Positions 13,181-28,900 of a DNA stretch of 64,000 nt are shown in pieces (positions within the stretch are counted from its first letter, which is position 1; each line of letters opens with the position of its first letter). The translations under genes and the position numbers were made by a program. Below the pieces are notes generated by a model. That model saw nothing but the letters and a program-made list of their open reading frames with translations. It was not told where the DNA came from and ran no database searches. This DNA is from Hepsetus odoe (taxonomy: Eukaryota > Chordata > Actinopteri > Characiformes > Hepsetidae), in contig CM029387.1 in the NCBI GenBank assembly GCA_017165825.1, positions 14,682,445-14,746,444 on the forward strand. Reading direction: 5' to 3'.

Positions 13181-16100
13181 GATGGGGGATGACACCATTA
13201 GAGGCTGCTATTGAGGTGTAGACTAAAATCTGGCTCATCTGATTTCCAGGAACAGCAGCTTACAGCTCTGTGTGTGTGTCAGTGTTCAGACTCAGCGGCA
13301 GCACTGCGACTGCTGCACAACACAATCAGCAAACAAGAAACCATTTTATACCATTGTGGACTCCCTGTGCATGTAGCAAGGCCTCCAACACATCACAGAT
13401 TCCAAGCAGGGGGATCACAATCAGCCACACTACACTGCCAGATGAATTTAATGAGTTTGACAACAACAATAACCTACAGACAGGGAGTATGGCCACAGAG
13501 AACACACAGGACACGCACCTAGAGGGCCAAAACATGCACAGTCATGTGAAAAAATTAGGACATACAATGAAAGCCTGTGTTATTTTGTAACATTCTTGGA
13601 CATATGGATATTTTATCTCAATTTTAACAATACTGGGAGATTAAAATAATAAAACTAAACAATTAAAACTGATAAAAAGACATTTCAAAATCTTCCTTAA
13701 AACTTACTTCTACAAAAATGGGATTTCTGGTGAGGAATAAATCAGGACACCACCATTTTTATTCCCAATTAAAATGTCTCAAATCAAACACAGGTGTAGC
13801 ACATCAGGTGCACATGATTAGAACATCGTTACTCAGCATTTTGAAGGAGGTTTGCCCTTTTTAAACCTCAGACATTTAGTTTGGTGCTCCTGACTGTTGA
13901 GGTGAGAGTGAACACCATGGTGAGATCAAAATAGCTGTCTGAGGACTTCATAAAGAAGATTGTAGGAGCTTATAAGTCTGGTAAGGGATTTAATGAGATC
14001 TCAAAAGGTTTTGCAATCAGCCTTTCCACTGTCCGGAAAATAGTCTACAAGGATTTCCAAAACAACTGCCATCATGCCCAAGTCTGGCCCGCCAAGCATG
14101 TTCACCCTGAGAGCAACTTGCATGGAAGGTGTGCAAGAAGGAGGAAACTTGCTCTCTAAGCGAAACATCAAGGCCAGACTGAAGTTTGCCAGAGAGAACA
14201 GAGAAGACCAGGACTTCTATAATAATCTTCTTTGGACAGATGAATCTAATATTGAAATATTTGGACACCAGAACAGAGGACCTGTCTGGCGTAAACCAAA
14301 TACAGCATTCCAGTAAAAGAACCTCATACCAACTGTGAAGCATGGAGGTGGAAGTGTCATAGTTTGGAAATGCTTTGCTGTAGCAGGACCTGACCAGCTC
14401 ACCATCACAGAATCCACCATGAATTCTACCGTGTATCAGAGGGGGCTTGAGGAACATGTGAGACCATCTGTAAAAACATTAAAGCTGTAGCGGAACTGGA
14501 CCCTGCAACACAACAATGACCAAAAACATACCAGTAAATCCACCAAGGACTGGCTGAAAGCTAAGAAATGGAGAGTCCTAGAGTGGCCGAGTAAAAGCCC
14601 AGATCTTAATCCCATTGAGATGCCGTGGTGACTTGAAACGAGCTGTACATGCAAGAAACCCCTCAAACATATCACAGCTTAAAGAATTCTGCCTGTTAGA
14701 AGGTGGAACACTAGCTATTAGGAGTCGGGTGTCCTAACTTTTTCCTCAGTTAGAATACACATTTCTGTTGATATCTTTTGTTGATTATTTTGTACTTAAT
14801 AAATCAAGGTTCATTTTTGTTGTTTACCTGCAATTAATCACTTTCAGAGATTGATAAAAATTAGAATAAAAGATTAGACATCGAATTGTGAACATTTCTT
14901 AATAAAGAACTGAATATTTAATGGGGTGTCCTAATTTTTTCCCATGACTGGATGTTAGAATACTGTTTATTGACTACAGCTTGGCATTCTAGACTATTAT
15001 CCAGCACAAACAGTCAGAAAGGCCCCTCTGCCTCTTACTGGCACCCAGTCTTTTGAACCGGGTGCTAAGCTTTCCAACTGACAGTCAGAGTTGGCAGTTG
15101 CACATCCAGCACATGAACGGCGAGCACAGGAACCCCTAGGGCTGTGTGCTGAGCCCCCTGCTGTACAATGTCTTTATGTATGACTCCCAAAATAACACAA
15201 GATTCAAGTTTGTTAATGATATAACAGTTGTTGGACTGAATACTGGTGAGACCAAAGCATGGCAACCTGATGTCAAGACAACCTGATGCAGAAAAGATCT
15301 AGGAAATAATTGTTGACCCAAGAAGGGATGGAGAGCTACATAGACCACTACTTAGGTCAGACAGAGGTTGAGAGTGTGAACACATTCCTTGGTATTCACA
15401 TCCCACACTACATTATAAAGAAGCCCCATCAGTAAATTTACTTCCTAAGAAGGATGAGGAAATTTGGCATGTGACTTCTATGACCGTCACTCCCAGATCT
15501 ATGGCAGTCTGGTATTGAAGATCCACTGCTTCCACAGGACAAGAAGGCTCTACAGCATGTGACTAAAACACCACAATTCACTCCTGGAGCAGCTTTCACC
15601 CTATTGCTGGACATTTACAACCCCAGGGCGGCATCATTAAGGACAAAACATCCTTAACACACTCTTCACTCTCCTCCCATTACCCAAAAGCTACAGAAGT
15701 GTGAAGTTCAGGACAACAAGACTGACTAAAAGCTTTTTTTTTCACACAATCAGGCTCATGAACGACTCTTTAACACACTGACCCTTCCCACCAGTCTGAA
15801 CTGGATCCTTACACTGTCACACTCTTTTTACTCGACTCAGCTCTCAAATATATCCATTTTAATGCACAGATTTTTATTAGGACTTTATTGTCATTTTGTT
15901 TCAGTGTCATAATTTAGTGAACACAAGGTCCAATTTGTGTTTATAGCTGCCAATTACTTACAGTAATGCACACTGCACTTTCCTAACCATTATCATGCTT
16001 TTACTACCTGATATTCTCACATCTGTTGCTGCTGTTAATGCACTCTGTGTCATATTGTCAAAAAATATTATCACATTCACTGTGGTGTCTGTTCATTGTG

Positions 16101-19100
16101 ATAACGGACATTTCACTTTGTGGCTGCTACTGTTTTCCCTCAGCAGAATTTAGTGAATATTTGGATATGTAGCATAATTACCTAATAAGTTATTTCAGGA
16201 TTAGTAAAGTAAGAATTTCATTAGAAAGCATAACTGCACACTGTGAATATGCGAAAACTAAAGCTGTTGAATCTTTTGAGAGCTGATGAATCTTTTGAGA
16301 GCTGTTGAATTTGTTTGCCTGAACAAATGACTGGGATTTGCACTGTGACAGTGAAGCGTGAATGTGCATGCAATGAGTGGCTGTACATCACGGTGCCGTG
16401 AGTCGCATTTTTATTAGCTAGTAGAGGAGTCAGACTGGGAAACAAGCCAGGGACTTTGTGACATGGCATCTGAGTTTGATATGTCCATTTTTTTTAGATG
16501 CCATGACATTGGAACCAGAGTCTACACTTTGACAGGAGTTTATTGAAATCGTGGACTATTCATCTGATTTGATCATGTGACCTTTGCAGCAACCATATTA
16601 ACTAGGTCTCAATGGGAGGGCAAGGATGGCTCTAATAAAAGCAATGGATTCACTGAAACATCAAAATAACTGGTTCTAGATAATAACCAAATATTGCCTC
16701 ACACAGCTAAACCAATAGGAAACCACACAGCTAAACCAATTTAGGAAACAGAAACGCGGCAAGCGTGCTGGGGTCCGGGCTCAGCCAAAGGCTAATGCTA
16801 GCTGACCGACTATCCCGTCTGTCCTCCTTGCCTATGTCCGCTGCCTGGATAATAAACTGGACTGCATGCGACTTCAGCTGACAACCCAGCGTGACAAAGA
16901 CTGCTGTGTTTTTGTTTTTACAGAGACATGGCTCAGCGACAGCGTTCCGGACACCACAATCCAACTCGCCAGACTCTCCGCGTTTCGCTCGGACAGAAAC
17001 ACTGCTCTGTCCTGGCAAGAGTCGTGGAGAGGGGCTGTGTGTTTACATCAACACAATGGTGTACAAACACTGTGCTAGTATCGACTCATTGTTCGACACT
17101 GCTGGAAGTCCTCACAGTCAGGTGCAGACCTTTTTATCTGCCCAGGGAGCGGTCTACATTCCACCTAGTGCTAGCGCTAACAGCACTAATACTAACAGCG
17201 CGCTGGCTGAACTTTATGGAACAATCAACGAGCTCCAAAACTCCCATCTGGACGGACTGTTCATAATCGCCGGACATTTCAAACATGCAAATCTCAAGTC
17301 AGTTCTCCCTAAATTTCATAAACATGTGGACTTTGCAACGAGGGGGAAAAACATGCTGGACTGTGTTAAAACAAACATGGCCGGCACGTACAGAGTGGAG
17401 CCCCGCCCCCACCTCGGACACTCTGACCACATCTCTGTTCTGCTGATCCCAGCGTACAGACCCATCGTCAGGCGTGTGAGGCCCACCTTGAAACAGGTAA
17501 AGACCTGGCCTACAGGAGCCATCTTTGCTCTTCAGGACTGCTTCGAACACACAGACTGGGACATGTTTAGGGAGGCTGCAACCTATGGTGACTCCATCAA
17601 CTTGGAGGAGTACACAGCTTCAGTGACTGGCTACATCAGCAAGTGCATTGAGTGTGTTACTGTCTCCAAGTTCATCATTACACAACCCAACCAGTCTGTC
17701 TATCTGTCTGACCACGGCTGAGGTGAGAAGATCTCTACTGAGAGTCAACCCACGGAAAGATGCTGGTCCAGACAACATTCAGGGTTGTGTGCTCAGAGGA
17801 TAGTGACAACCCTTGTCAACCCTTGATAGTGACAACCCTTGTCAGTCATCTGACAGATGTTTTCACTGACATCTTCAACATCTCTCTGAGGTGCTTCAAG
17901 ACCACCAGCATCATCCCAGTGCCAAAGAAATCATCTGTCTCCTGCCTCAATGACTATCATCCCATCGCACTCACACCTATTATCATGAAGTGCTTTGAAA
18001 GACTGGTCATGCGGCACATCAAGACCCAGATCCCTTCCTCATTGGATCCCCTGCGGTTTGCGTATCGTCCCAACCACTCAACGGACAATGCAGTCTCCAC
18101 CACCCTCCAACTGGCACAGGTGGACAGAAAGGACAGTTATGTCAGAATGCTGTTCATTGACTACAGTTCAGCATTCAACACCATCATCCCTCAGCATCTG
18201 AGTGAGAAGCTGAGGCTGCTGGGCCTGAATACCTCCCTCTGTAACTGAATCCTGGACTTCCTGACTGGGAGACCCCAGTCAGTCAGGATCAGTAGCAGCA
18301 CCTCCAACACCATCACGCTGAGCACAGGGGCTCCTCAGGGCTGTGTGCTCAGCCCACTGCTGTTCACACTGATGACCCACGACTGCGCAGCCAAGCACAG
18401 CTCCAACCACATCATCAAATTCGCTGATGATACAACTGTGGTGGGTCTGATCAGCGGTGGAGATGAGGCGGTGTACAGAGAGGAGATAGAACAGCTGACG
18501 GACTGGTGTAGAACCAACACTCTGTCTCTGAACGTCGACAAGACTAAAGAGATGGTTGTGGACTTCAGAAGACAGCGTCGGGACCACTCTCCAATGAATA
18601 TCAACACCTCACCTTTGGAGATGGTCAAGAGCACCAAGTTTCTTGGTGTTCACATAACCGGCAACCTCACGTGGTTGGTGCCCTCATGTGGGCCCTCAAC
18701 ACCAACTCCATCACAAAGAAAACCCAGCGGCGTCTCTACTTCCTACGAAGACTGAGGAAAGCCCATCTCCTACCTTCCATTCTCACCATCTTTTATTTCA
18801 TTTCACTATGTACTGTGCATGTATGTTGAAATGACAATAAAATCCTACTTGACTTGACTTGACTTGAAAAAAACAGTACCACACAACTTCTTATGCTACA
18901 CTTGTCCTCAGCTATTTATGAGAGAAAGTTAAAGGATTAAGTAAAAGTAAAATAAATAGCATTACTAAGCATTACCTTAACGTTGGTAAGCAAGTAACAT
19001 TGTTATGTCAGTTGGCTTAGTTAAAAAATGTCTGTAGGATATAGCATTCATAAAGATCATCTTCATAGGCCTTAAATGACAACTGGCATTGACCCGCATA

Positions 19101-20211
19101 GACATTTCATAATCCTTATTCCAAACCATCCATTTTCTTTACAATTTCTGGGTAGAAAATGAAGAAAGCAGCCTGTATTGGTTTGTGTCTCTCTGATGTT
19201 GCAGTGGTTGATACTTCATGTGCGTCATTACATCTGGCCTGTGTATATACCCCTCTGTGAGTTAGGGTAGGGTTGTTGGTCATTGTGTCTTTTGTATGTC
19301 ATTGTGGCATTATGTTTCTGAGTACTGTGTGTTATTTGTGGGTGTCTGATTTTGACTCCATATGCGAAAATGAACATGAAAGTGAAATGACAACTTGTCA
19401 TTGTGAACAGACCACAGCACACCACAATGAAATTCAACCTCTGCATTTCACCCATACACACACATGCAGCAGGGGGCAGCTATTGAAAGCACCCAGGGAG
19501 CAGTGACGGGGACGGTACCTTGCTCAAAGGTACCTCAGGGCAACCTACTGGTGAAGGAATCTAACCCACAATCTTCTGATCTTGGGCCAACTCCCTAACC
19601 ACTAGGCCACCGCTGCCCCACACTGATGGGGACAATACCTTGCTCAAGGGTACCCCTGGAACATAGGCCAAAAATGTCTGCTTCATCTACCACAGCATAC
19701 ATCACCTTAATAAGGTAGATTGTAGTACTTTAGAAAGACAAGTAAATATTGTTGCTAATTATTGCTTATTCTTGGTAATGTATGAAGGCCATTAAAGGAC
19801 CTATATACATGTCACTTAGCCTTATAAAAAAAGTACAGCGTTATGAAAACTTTGCTTTTGGTCACAAAGTCTAAAGTGTGGTCAGAAAGAAAGCTAAAAA
19901 AAGAGACCTAAAAGAATGACAAGGTGTGTGTATTGTGTTTAATACGTTTGCTGTAGATTTGCATTCTTGGGTTTAGAGTAGGTACTTTATAACTGAAACA
20001 AAAAATAATAAGTACATTATAATTAGCAAACACCTCTTGAACGAAGAACAAAGTTTGACATACTGTCATCGCTTCTATTGAATACTGTGCAAATTAATTC
20101 TGGCAGAAAGACACACTAAAAGCAGCCAAAACCAAAAGCTCTTATTAGGCATAACAAAACTTCAAAACTTCCTTTCTGCTGTTTTAGTCTGATACACTAT
20201 ATAGAGAGAGA

Positions 20212-20258
<47 letters not shown>

Positions 20259-20310
20259 ACAACAATCATGTGCCTTCAATTCTTTCCAGTTGGCAAATAA
20301 TAATGAGAGT

Positions 20311-20371
<61 letters not shown>

Positions 20372-20651
20372 CTCTAGGGTGTTTTCCTATGAAGTAGGAT
20401 ATGAAAAACAACACAATCCACCATTTTCCTTTAGAGACTCATCACTAGTCTATCTCCCTGCCCCTCTCTCACTCTGTCTCCCACTGTCATCTTTTCTCTC
20501 TTTCTGTCTGTCTGTCTCTCTCTCTCTCTGTTTTGTCTCAATTCTTGACTGTATTAACTAACAGTATGAAGTTACAATGTTGTCATTACATATGAGTGAA
20601 TTCCTTGGTTAAAACAAACCTCTTTCTCTCCTTCTCTCAGTCTCTCCCACT

Positions 20652-20704
<53 letters not shown>

Positions 20705-20709
20705 ATCTG

Positions 20710-20758
<49 letters not shown>

Positions 20759-20928
20759 TTCTCCTTACAGCTCTGTTTTCTATTCAGTGTGAACCTTCCA
20801 TGGCAGTCCAAACAAAGACATTTAATGCACACATTGAATCCTGCAGCAGTTTCCATGGTAACACTCAAAACAAGGTTGCCCTTATCATTCACACACACAC
20901 ACACGCGCGCGCGCACACATGCACACAC

Positions 20929-21003
<75 letters not shown>

Positions 21004-22352
21004 GGTATGTTGTGATCTTCGAGCTGAAAATGTATGTATACATGCTAAGAAGGGAATACTGCCTGCCTGAGCTACTCAAATAAACCTGTTTATTAGTTCT
21101 CTGGGCTCCCCTGGGGTATATGTAATACCCCCACCCACATATCCACCCACACACACACACACGCTCTCATTATTATCATCTTCATTTAATAGTTTAATTA
21201 ACAGGCTTAACAGAGATCCCCCTTACAAAGGACTGAGGATTATTTCATGTACAGCTCCTGTAAAAACTAATTTGTTTTTCTATCGACTGAAAACAAATGG
21301 GTTTAAAATCTAAAGGTATATATGCGAAGAGAAATCTGATTTTTAGGTTTAATTTATGATGTGGACCATGAGAGGCTGACAGGTGCTTGTTGCTATGGAG
21401 GTTTGTCTTATAAGAATTATTATTTAAATATAAAATGCCCTTGACATCTACCCTCCTGGATTTCATCTGTGGGAAACTGTATTTCCAAAACCAGAAGAAC
21501 AACATGAAGAGCAGAAAGCTGTTTATGCTTCCCTTTTTAAGATCTGAGAAAAGTGGGAAAATTCCTCAGGAATTGAAGGTTTTGGATTCGAATCCCAGAT
21601 CAGCAGGTTGCCTTGAGGTATTCTTGAGCAAGGTATTGTCCCCATCACTGATGCCTGCTGTGTGTGTGTGTATGGGTAAAAAAAAAAGGATTTATACTTT
21701 TTAAATGAAAGTGTTTAACTGTATGTTGTGCCATGTTTCACAATGACAGTTTAACTACTTTCACTAGACAGTAAATACTACAAAATAAAAACTAAAAATC
21801 ATATTTTTTACAATCATCTTTTGATTTTCATTCCAATTGTTTTAGTGTATAAAAGTAAACTGGTCTTGATGTTCCAACACCTTTCAAGGGGTCAGTATGC
21901 AATTATGTTCTTAACCCCACACATACATATGTGCCTCATACACTTTATTAAGCTAACACTATTACAGACTAAAGCTATAATGTCTATTCTTCTCATAAAA
22001 AATGAGTTTTGTGTTTCATAAACTGCACTGCACCAAATCCAATTAACAGGATTAATTATGTTCTGGCATGGTGGTGCTGTCGCCTCACAGCAAGAAGGTC
22101 CTGCGTTTGATTCTCAGGCTTTCTGTGTGGAGTTTGCATGTTCTCCCCAAGTTTGTTTTGGTTTCCTCCCACCATCCAAAGACATGCATGTGAAATGTTA
22201 ATTGTCAGTGTGTGAGATGCCTGTGTGTTTGAGTGTGTTTTTCTGTGTGTCTGCCCTGCGATGGACTGCCGATCTGTCCAGGGTGTTTCCCCGCCTTTCA
22301 TCCTGTGAGAGCTGGGATGGACTCCAGCCCACAACCGAGAACACTCCCCCCA

Positions 22353-22422
<70 letters not shown>

Positions 22423-22842
22423 ACACACACAAAACCCTAATTAGGACAAGCAGCTACAAAGATGAGTAATTCTGTTCTATTAATAGCAAAACATGTACTT
22501 TGCTTTTTGTATATATATATATATATGTTATATTTTCTGTGTTTTCCACACCTACAATGTCACACACACACACACACAACCCTAATTAGGACAAGCAGCT
22601 ACAAAGATGAGTAATTATGTTCTATTAATAGCAAAACATGCACTTATTATGTATATTATGTATGTATATAATATGTTAACATCCATCCATCCATTATCTG
22701 CCGCTTGTCCCAAACGGGGTCGCGGGGGAGTGCTGGTGTCCACCAGGTCGCCAGCCCATCGCAGGCTGTTATATGTTGTATATGTTGTATGTTATATTTT
22801 TTTATATATGTTATATTTTCTGTGTTTTCCACACCTACATTG

Positions 22843-22901
<59 letters not shown>

Positions 22902-23480
22902 GGCTCCTCTCTCTCCATGTAGGTTGAACATATTCACTCGTTTTGCCTCTGATCTAATTTAGTACAGTTGCTGAGCAACAGAAGACTCTATGGTGCATAT
23001 CCCTGTATCATGATTCTGTAGGAAAATACACACACACACACACACACACATACCTGTGCAGCACACAGCAAACACAGTTCAAAGAAGACCATTTGAGCAA
23101 TGTCACAGTTGCGTATGTGTATTGTGCCTGTGTGTGTACATGTCCATGCATCTGTGTATGTTCTTCTTGCCCGTAAGAGCGTGTTTGTCATAAGGGACTT
23201 ATGCAGCCCTCCTCCACTCCACACTGAGATGTTACCCTGGCAACATGTCACATGACCCTGCCTCAGAAGGCAAAGGGAACTAACTACAGCAAGAAAAAGA
23301 GGTCAAAGGCCTAACACCCGGGTGGGTGAATGTGTGCGACAACAAATGAGTGTGTGTGTAAGTGTGGGTGTGTGTGTATGTGTGTTTCTGTGTGTGTGGG
23401 CTTGGTACCAAGTGTGGAATTATTATAAGAGGCTTTGAGAGTTGTTCTAATGAGTTGTATCAAACTGCTGTGCAAAAGGA

Positions 23481-23514
<34 letters not shown>

Positions 23515-23658
23515 GTAGGTGAAAAAATGCTTGAAGGAAATTTCTTTGGCCAGTGCCTTTATTGCACTTAGAATGGATTAGTGTATGTAGTGTATAGGTT
23601 TTGTGTGTGTGTGTGTTTTGGCATCAGTGTGCAATAAATTCCTTCCCACTTTAACCTT

Positions 23659-23730
<72 letters not shown>

Positions 23731-25909
23731 ACACACACCTGTGTGGTAATGAAAATCCCATACAGCAGACACTGGGAGATCCCCGTACACGCATGCCTGT
23801 GCCAAATCTGTTTGTGGTGACTTGGCATGTTTGCACTCTAGTGATCGAAGCCAAAAAAAAAAAAAAAACGATTTCCTGCAAAGAGCTGTAGGTGTAGCTG
23901 CTGCCTTACCCCTGAAAATGTTACCTAGTTATTTCTTATTTCTCATCTGCAATTAAAGCAGCCATATACCTGCATGATTTTGTGGCAATGGTATTAACAT
24001 TTAGATTAAACTATAACTAAATAGAAAAAAATTAATTACAGTGAGTATATTAGGCTGCCAAAGAGAAGCACAAAAAAAGGAGTAGATTAATGTATATTCT
24101 TCATGTATTCATAAGAAAACTAATTTTATAGATCTGACCTAGTGTCTACTACTTTGTCATAAATAATTCCATGAGGACAGATTTAGCTAGCTCTCCATCA
24201 CAGTCTAGAGCATGACATCGGACTTTTATTAGGAGGAAACCTATGCAGACATGAGGAGAACATGCAAACTCCACACAGAACCAGATCATCCCACCTTGCA
24301 ATCAAACCCAGGACTTTCTGACTGTGGCTCTACAGTGCTACCCACTGCGCCACCATGCTGCCTCAAGGAAAAACTTCAGGTGAAAAAAGCAGAAATAAAA
24401 CATATAGACCAAAAATAAAGGAATAAAGGTTTTAATAGATTTCATAAGATGTGTTTTAATGAATGTGTCTTTGCTTTGCTTTAATGTTTGTTAGCCTTAT
24501 GTGGATTGTGGATTATTTTAAGCAGGTATGAGAATGGCTCTTAAGGGGCATAGCACCTCCTGCATTACTTGTTCATGAGAGGCTTGAGAGGCAGTGGTCA
24601 TATGTCAGTCAGTCATGCAGTCAGTGAAAAAATAAGAGACAGTGACCATCAAAGTCTGGCTATTAGTGCTATTAGTGACTGTTTACATTTACATTTACGG
24701 CATTTAGCAGACGCTCTTATCCAGAGCGACTTACATTTCCTAATTACAGGGACAGTCCGCCTGGAGCAACGCAGGTTTAAGGGTCTTGCTCAGGGTACCA
24801 GTGGTGGTAGTGCTAGAGGTGGGATTTGAACCGGGGACCTCTTGATCCAGAGGCAAGCAAAATTGTATAAAGTAATCACCCATCACTTCATAAACCCAGT
24901 TATTAGGGATTCACAAACCAGTGTATTTCTTCATGCTGTCTCCAATTCTGAATAAATGGGGAGTATTATGTCAGGAAGGGCTTCAAGTGTAAACCATTTG
25001 CCAAATCAATAAGTGGACAACAAAACTAATTTCCATACTGGATCGGTCAAGGCCTGGGTTAACCTGGGTGGTGGATAGCTATGGTGTCAAGGAGTGGCAT
25101 GCAGAAGGTCAGATGGTATTGGATTTTGCTAAAAGGATGGAAATGGCTGTAGTTAGCACTTATTTTAAGAAGAGGGAGGAGCACAGGGTGACATATTTGG
25201 TTTGTGTACTAGGAAAAAGCATATGACAGAGTGCCTAGAGAGGAATGTTTCTTTGGGAGGAAGTCAGGTGTGACAAAGTATGTCAGAATGGTACAGGATA
25301 TGCATAAGGGCAATGTGACAGTGGTAATGTCTACAGTAGGAGTGAAGGGTGCATTTAGGTAGAGGTGGCATAACATCAAGGATCAGTGCTGAGCCCTTTT
25401 TTTGACATTGTGATCTATAGCGAGAGTAAAGAGCTACTTGAGGACCGCTGGAGAGGTGGAGATATGCTCTAGAGAGGAGAGGAATGATAGTCATTAGGAC
25501 TAAGACAGAATACATGAGTGTAAATGAGTCAGGACAGCATAATGGTTAAGATGCAGGGAGTAGAGGTGGGAAATGCAGAAGAGTTTATATACTCTGCATC
25601 AACAGCTTGAGTAATTGCGAGTGTGGAAGAAAGGTGAAGAAGATGCAGGCAGGTTGATATGGGTGGAGAAGATTGGCAGGAGTGATCTTTGACAGACAGG
25701 TACCCAAGACACAAATGAACGGAAAAGTTTACAGGTCTGTAATGAGACCAGCTTTGCTTTATGGAGTGGACATGGTGACACTGACCAAAAGACAGGCTGT
25801 GGAGCTCGAAGTGTCAGAGCTGCTGAGATTTGCATTGGGAGAGACGAGGAAGGGCAGGATTAGGAACAAGTATATTAAAGGGACAGCTCAGGTTGGATAA
25901 TTTGGAGAC

Positions 25910-25976
<67 letters not shown>

Positions 25977-28900
25977 ACAATCAACGTTAGTGGTGGTTAA
26001 AGGGTGAAAAAATAAGAACAGCACCACTGAGCTGAACCCTCTTTCTCCATTCCGCTTCAGCATTGCTGCAAGCTGACGAGTCAGACAGTGGTGTCGCCTT
26101 CAGCTAAACTCACACAGCCTTGGTTTATTAATGAGGAGACTGTGGATGTGCGTGGGTGTTTGAAGGAGAGTCATGTGTGATTCAGGCTGTTACACAAATG
26201 CTGTAGTTTGTTGCCTGATTACCTGATTCACTCTCTCTTACTCTTTCTCATTCACTCACTTGACCTATAATAGAATCTGAGCTGTACCAGAAACTTATAA
26301 TAGCATCTTACCCACTATGATTAAAACATAATGGTGAAGTTAATGTTACCTGAACAGATTTTAACCACTTATACTAATACTTGCTGCACCAATGTCTGAC
26401 TAGTAAGATTAAAACCTGACTACCATGTGGTGAGCAATATGTAAATAAGACAACTTCTGTTCCTTTTTTTTCTATTTAATTAAAAATAAATGTACACATT
26501 TTCACAACACTGTTCTTTCCCTGACACTCAAGGTGTACAAGAGAATGACTGTTAGGAAAGATTAAACTGCTGTGTCATCACCTTCATGAACCACATTCAT
26601 TAAAATATAATGTATTGTAATGAGAATGAGAATTAGAATGAGAAAGGGTAAAGGCTGTGGTGCATTGTTTAAGTCAACTGCAAAACTAGGACTCATCCAG
26701 GAGAACTAGGACTAGAAGGACTAGAAATGCCAGTCATAAACAGGAAGTCTTTATCCCATGAGCGGTACATCTAGGTAAGATCACAATTTTAAATGTGTTA
26801 AAAAAAGTTAATGAGTTTGTTTTGCATTTCTATCTTTGGCCTGGAACTTAAACTGCCATATTGAAAGTGGCCCCTCAAGAGTAACAATTCAAATGGCTGC
26901 ACCTAACCAACCCACTGCAAACGGGTTCCAAAGGTCCTTATGTGCAAAACTGAGTGTTCCTATATTTCTGTGGCCGTTAAATTAAAAAGGACAAATGCAA
27001 CTGTAAAGGAGGTCCAACAGCCACAACAACTAAACGTGGGCCGCAGTGGAGTTTGTTCTTCTTTGGGAAGAATGATGTGCTGTTTAGTGAGAGGAGGAAC
27101 TCCTAGAGTTGACTGGGCAGAAGCTCACAGGCGGTACAAAGCAACATGGCTGACCTTGTTATCTCTATAATGCCCCCTGCTACAAGGCCCAAGATGCAGC
27201 TTGCACTTGCGCTATGCTATGAATTCCAATTGTGTGATATGAAATTATGACCTACATCATCATTTCCACAGCTTTCTTTGCATAGCAACTGTTGCCAGGT
27301 TGGATGAGCTATAAGAAATTGCCAGACAGAACAGAACACTTTTGAGAGAGCCAATCAACCTCCTCCTCCTCTAGTCATTTCTAGGGTAAAACAAGTACGT
27401 TCTGAATGCCCCCTTATCAAAATCGAGCATGTTTACATGCATCAAAAAACTGGGAAAATCTGATTTCAAAGGCAATGAACCATTCAGCACTTTTTCACTT
27501 CAGTTATCTGATAATGTGAACCATCCAAGTCTACACCAGTCACAAAAATCCGGTTTCTTTGCAAATAAGCAACAAGCAGCTTTTGAAATGAAACATTTGG
27601 CTGAAATTTATGAATAAGTCAGAACCTACAGGTAAGTGTTTTTTTAGGGCTTTTTTAAGCTTTAATTGGAGAAAATGCTATAACGTGACAACTTTTAAAA
27701 TGTTAAGTGTATACAATTTCTTGGGGAGCCCACATTCAACCAGTAGTGTTTCCGCACATGTGCAGATCGAGAAAATGAATGAAATCAAAGAAGAGTGTAT
27801 ATGCAAGGAAAAACTCAATTACTGCACTAAAATCAAGACCTCTTTATTGGATTTCTTGAAAATGTGATAACGGCTTTAATCTTACCTTGGAAATTGGACT
27901 ACACTGTTCACCTGAACAATCAGACAACAGCTAAAATCTAACCTGGGTTGTAAGCTCTTATTGGTGTACATAAAAACACATTCATTGTTTGGTTCCACTC
28001 AGATTCATTCAGACTCTGTATGGGCTGACCATTTTGCATCCCATTCCATGGTACAACAGAAACAAAAATTTAAGGCAATTATTAGCTATCCAAATTAGTC
28101 CTTCCTAAGAACAAAGAGCATGTCATCTCAGGAATTCTAGGTATAAACAACCCTAACTGGACCCTAACCCTAATGGATTACAGAAATAGCCACTGTGAGC
28201 TAAGAGACCATTCTCAGAGAACACTCCAGCAAATTGGAAGAGTTCATTAGGTCTGAAATGTATTGTATCATTGCACTAAACACTCCACCAGCACTGACAT
28301 CAAAGAGCTCGTATTCTACATTTGTCTTAAATTTTATTTCCTTCCCCCGAGATCCAAATTTATGTGGTTTTATATACCAGAAGCATCATTCATTTTTACA
28401 TTATTTAGCCTCTCTTAAAATTAAATATATGCTATAAGCCTGAATTATATACAGTACTTTGCAAAAGCCTTGAGATACCCTTCCTTATATATTCTTCTAT
28501 ATTTTGCTTCCAAAGAGTTTACAGACTTATTTGTATTTAAATCAAGGTATTGTTGAGGAATAGTCCTCCAGGCTTCCTAAAAAACAGTTTTTGGCTCTCA
28601 TTTTCAGTGCAGTACTGTACCTGACCAGTTTAGAGAAATGTTTTGTTTTTAAGCCACACGATGACCTGCATACACATCATATGCAAACTTTGCTCTCACA
28701 CTAAAACATTTGTTTCCGATTCTTTAATTTAATCTACCCAGAGGTAGGCAGTTTGAAATATAAAGAAATGAGGGGAGACTCACTGTATGTAAGTAATGAC
28801 AGGTTCAGATTGGCTGCCCTGTATTGCCTGTTCTGCGTGGAGCTTTTGCTGTGAGTGCTATGTCTCATGAAGCAACGGCCTTCACTTTTTAACGCAACGT

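Noticed and set aside
16891..17721. 276-codon open frame, the longest in the window
   Set aside because: It is the endonuclease part of an L2-type LINE, with SDH motif and RT behind it, not a host gene.
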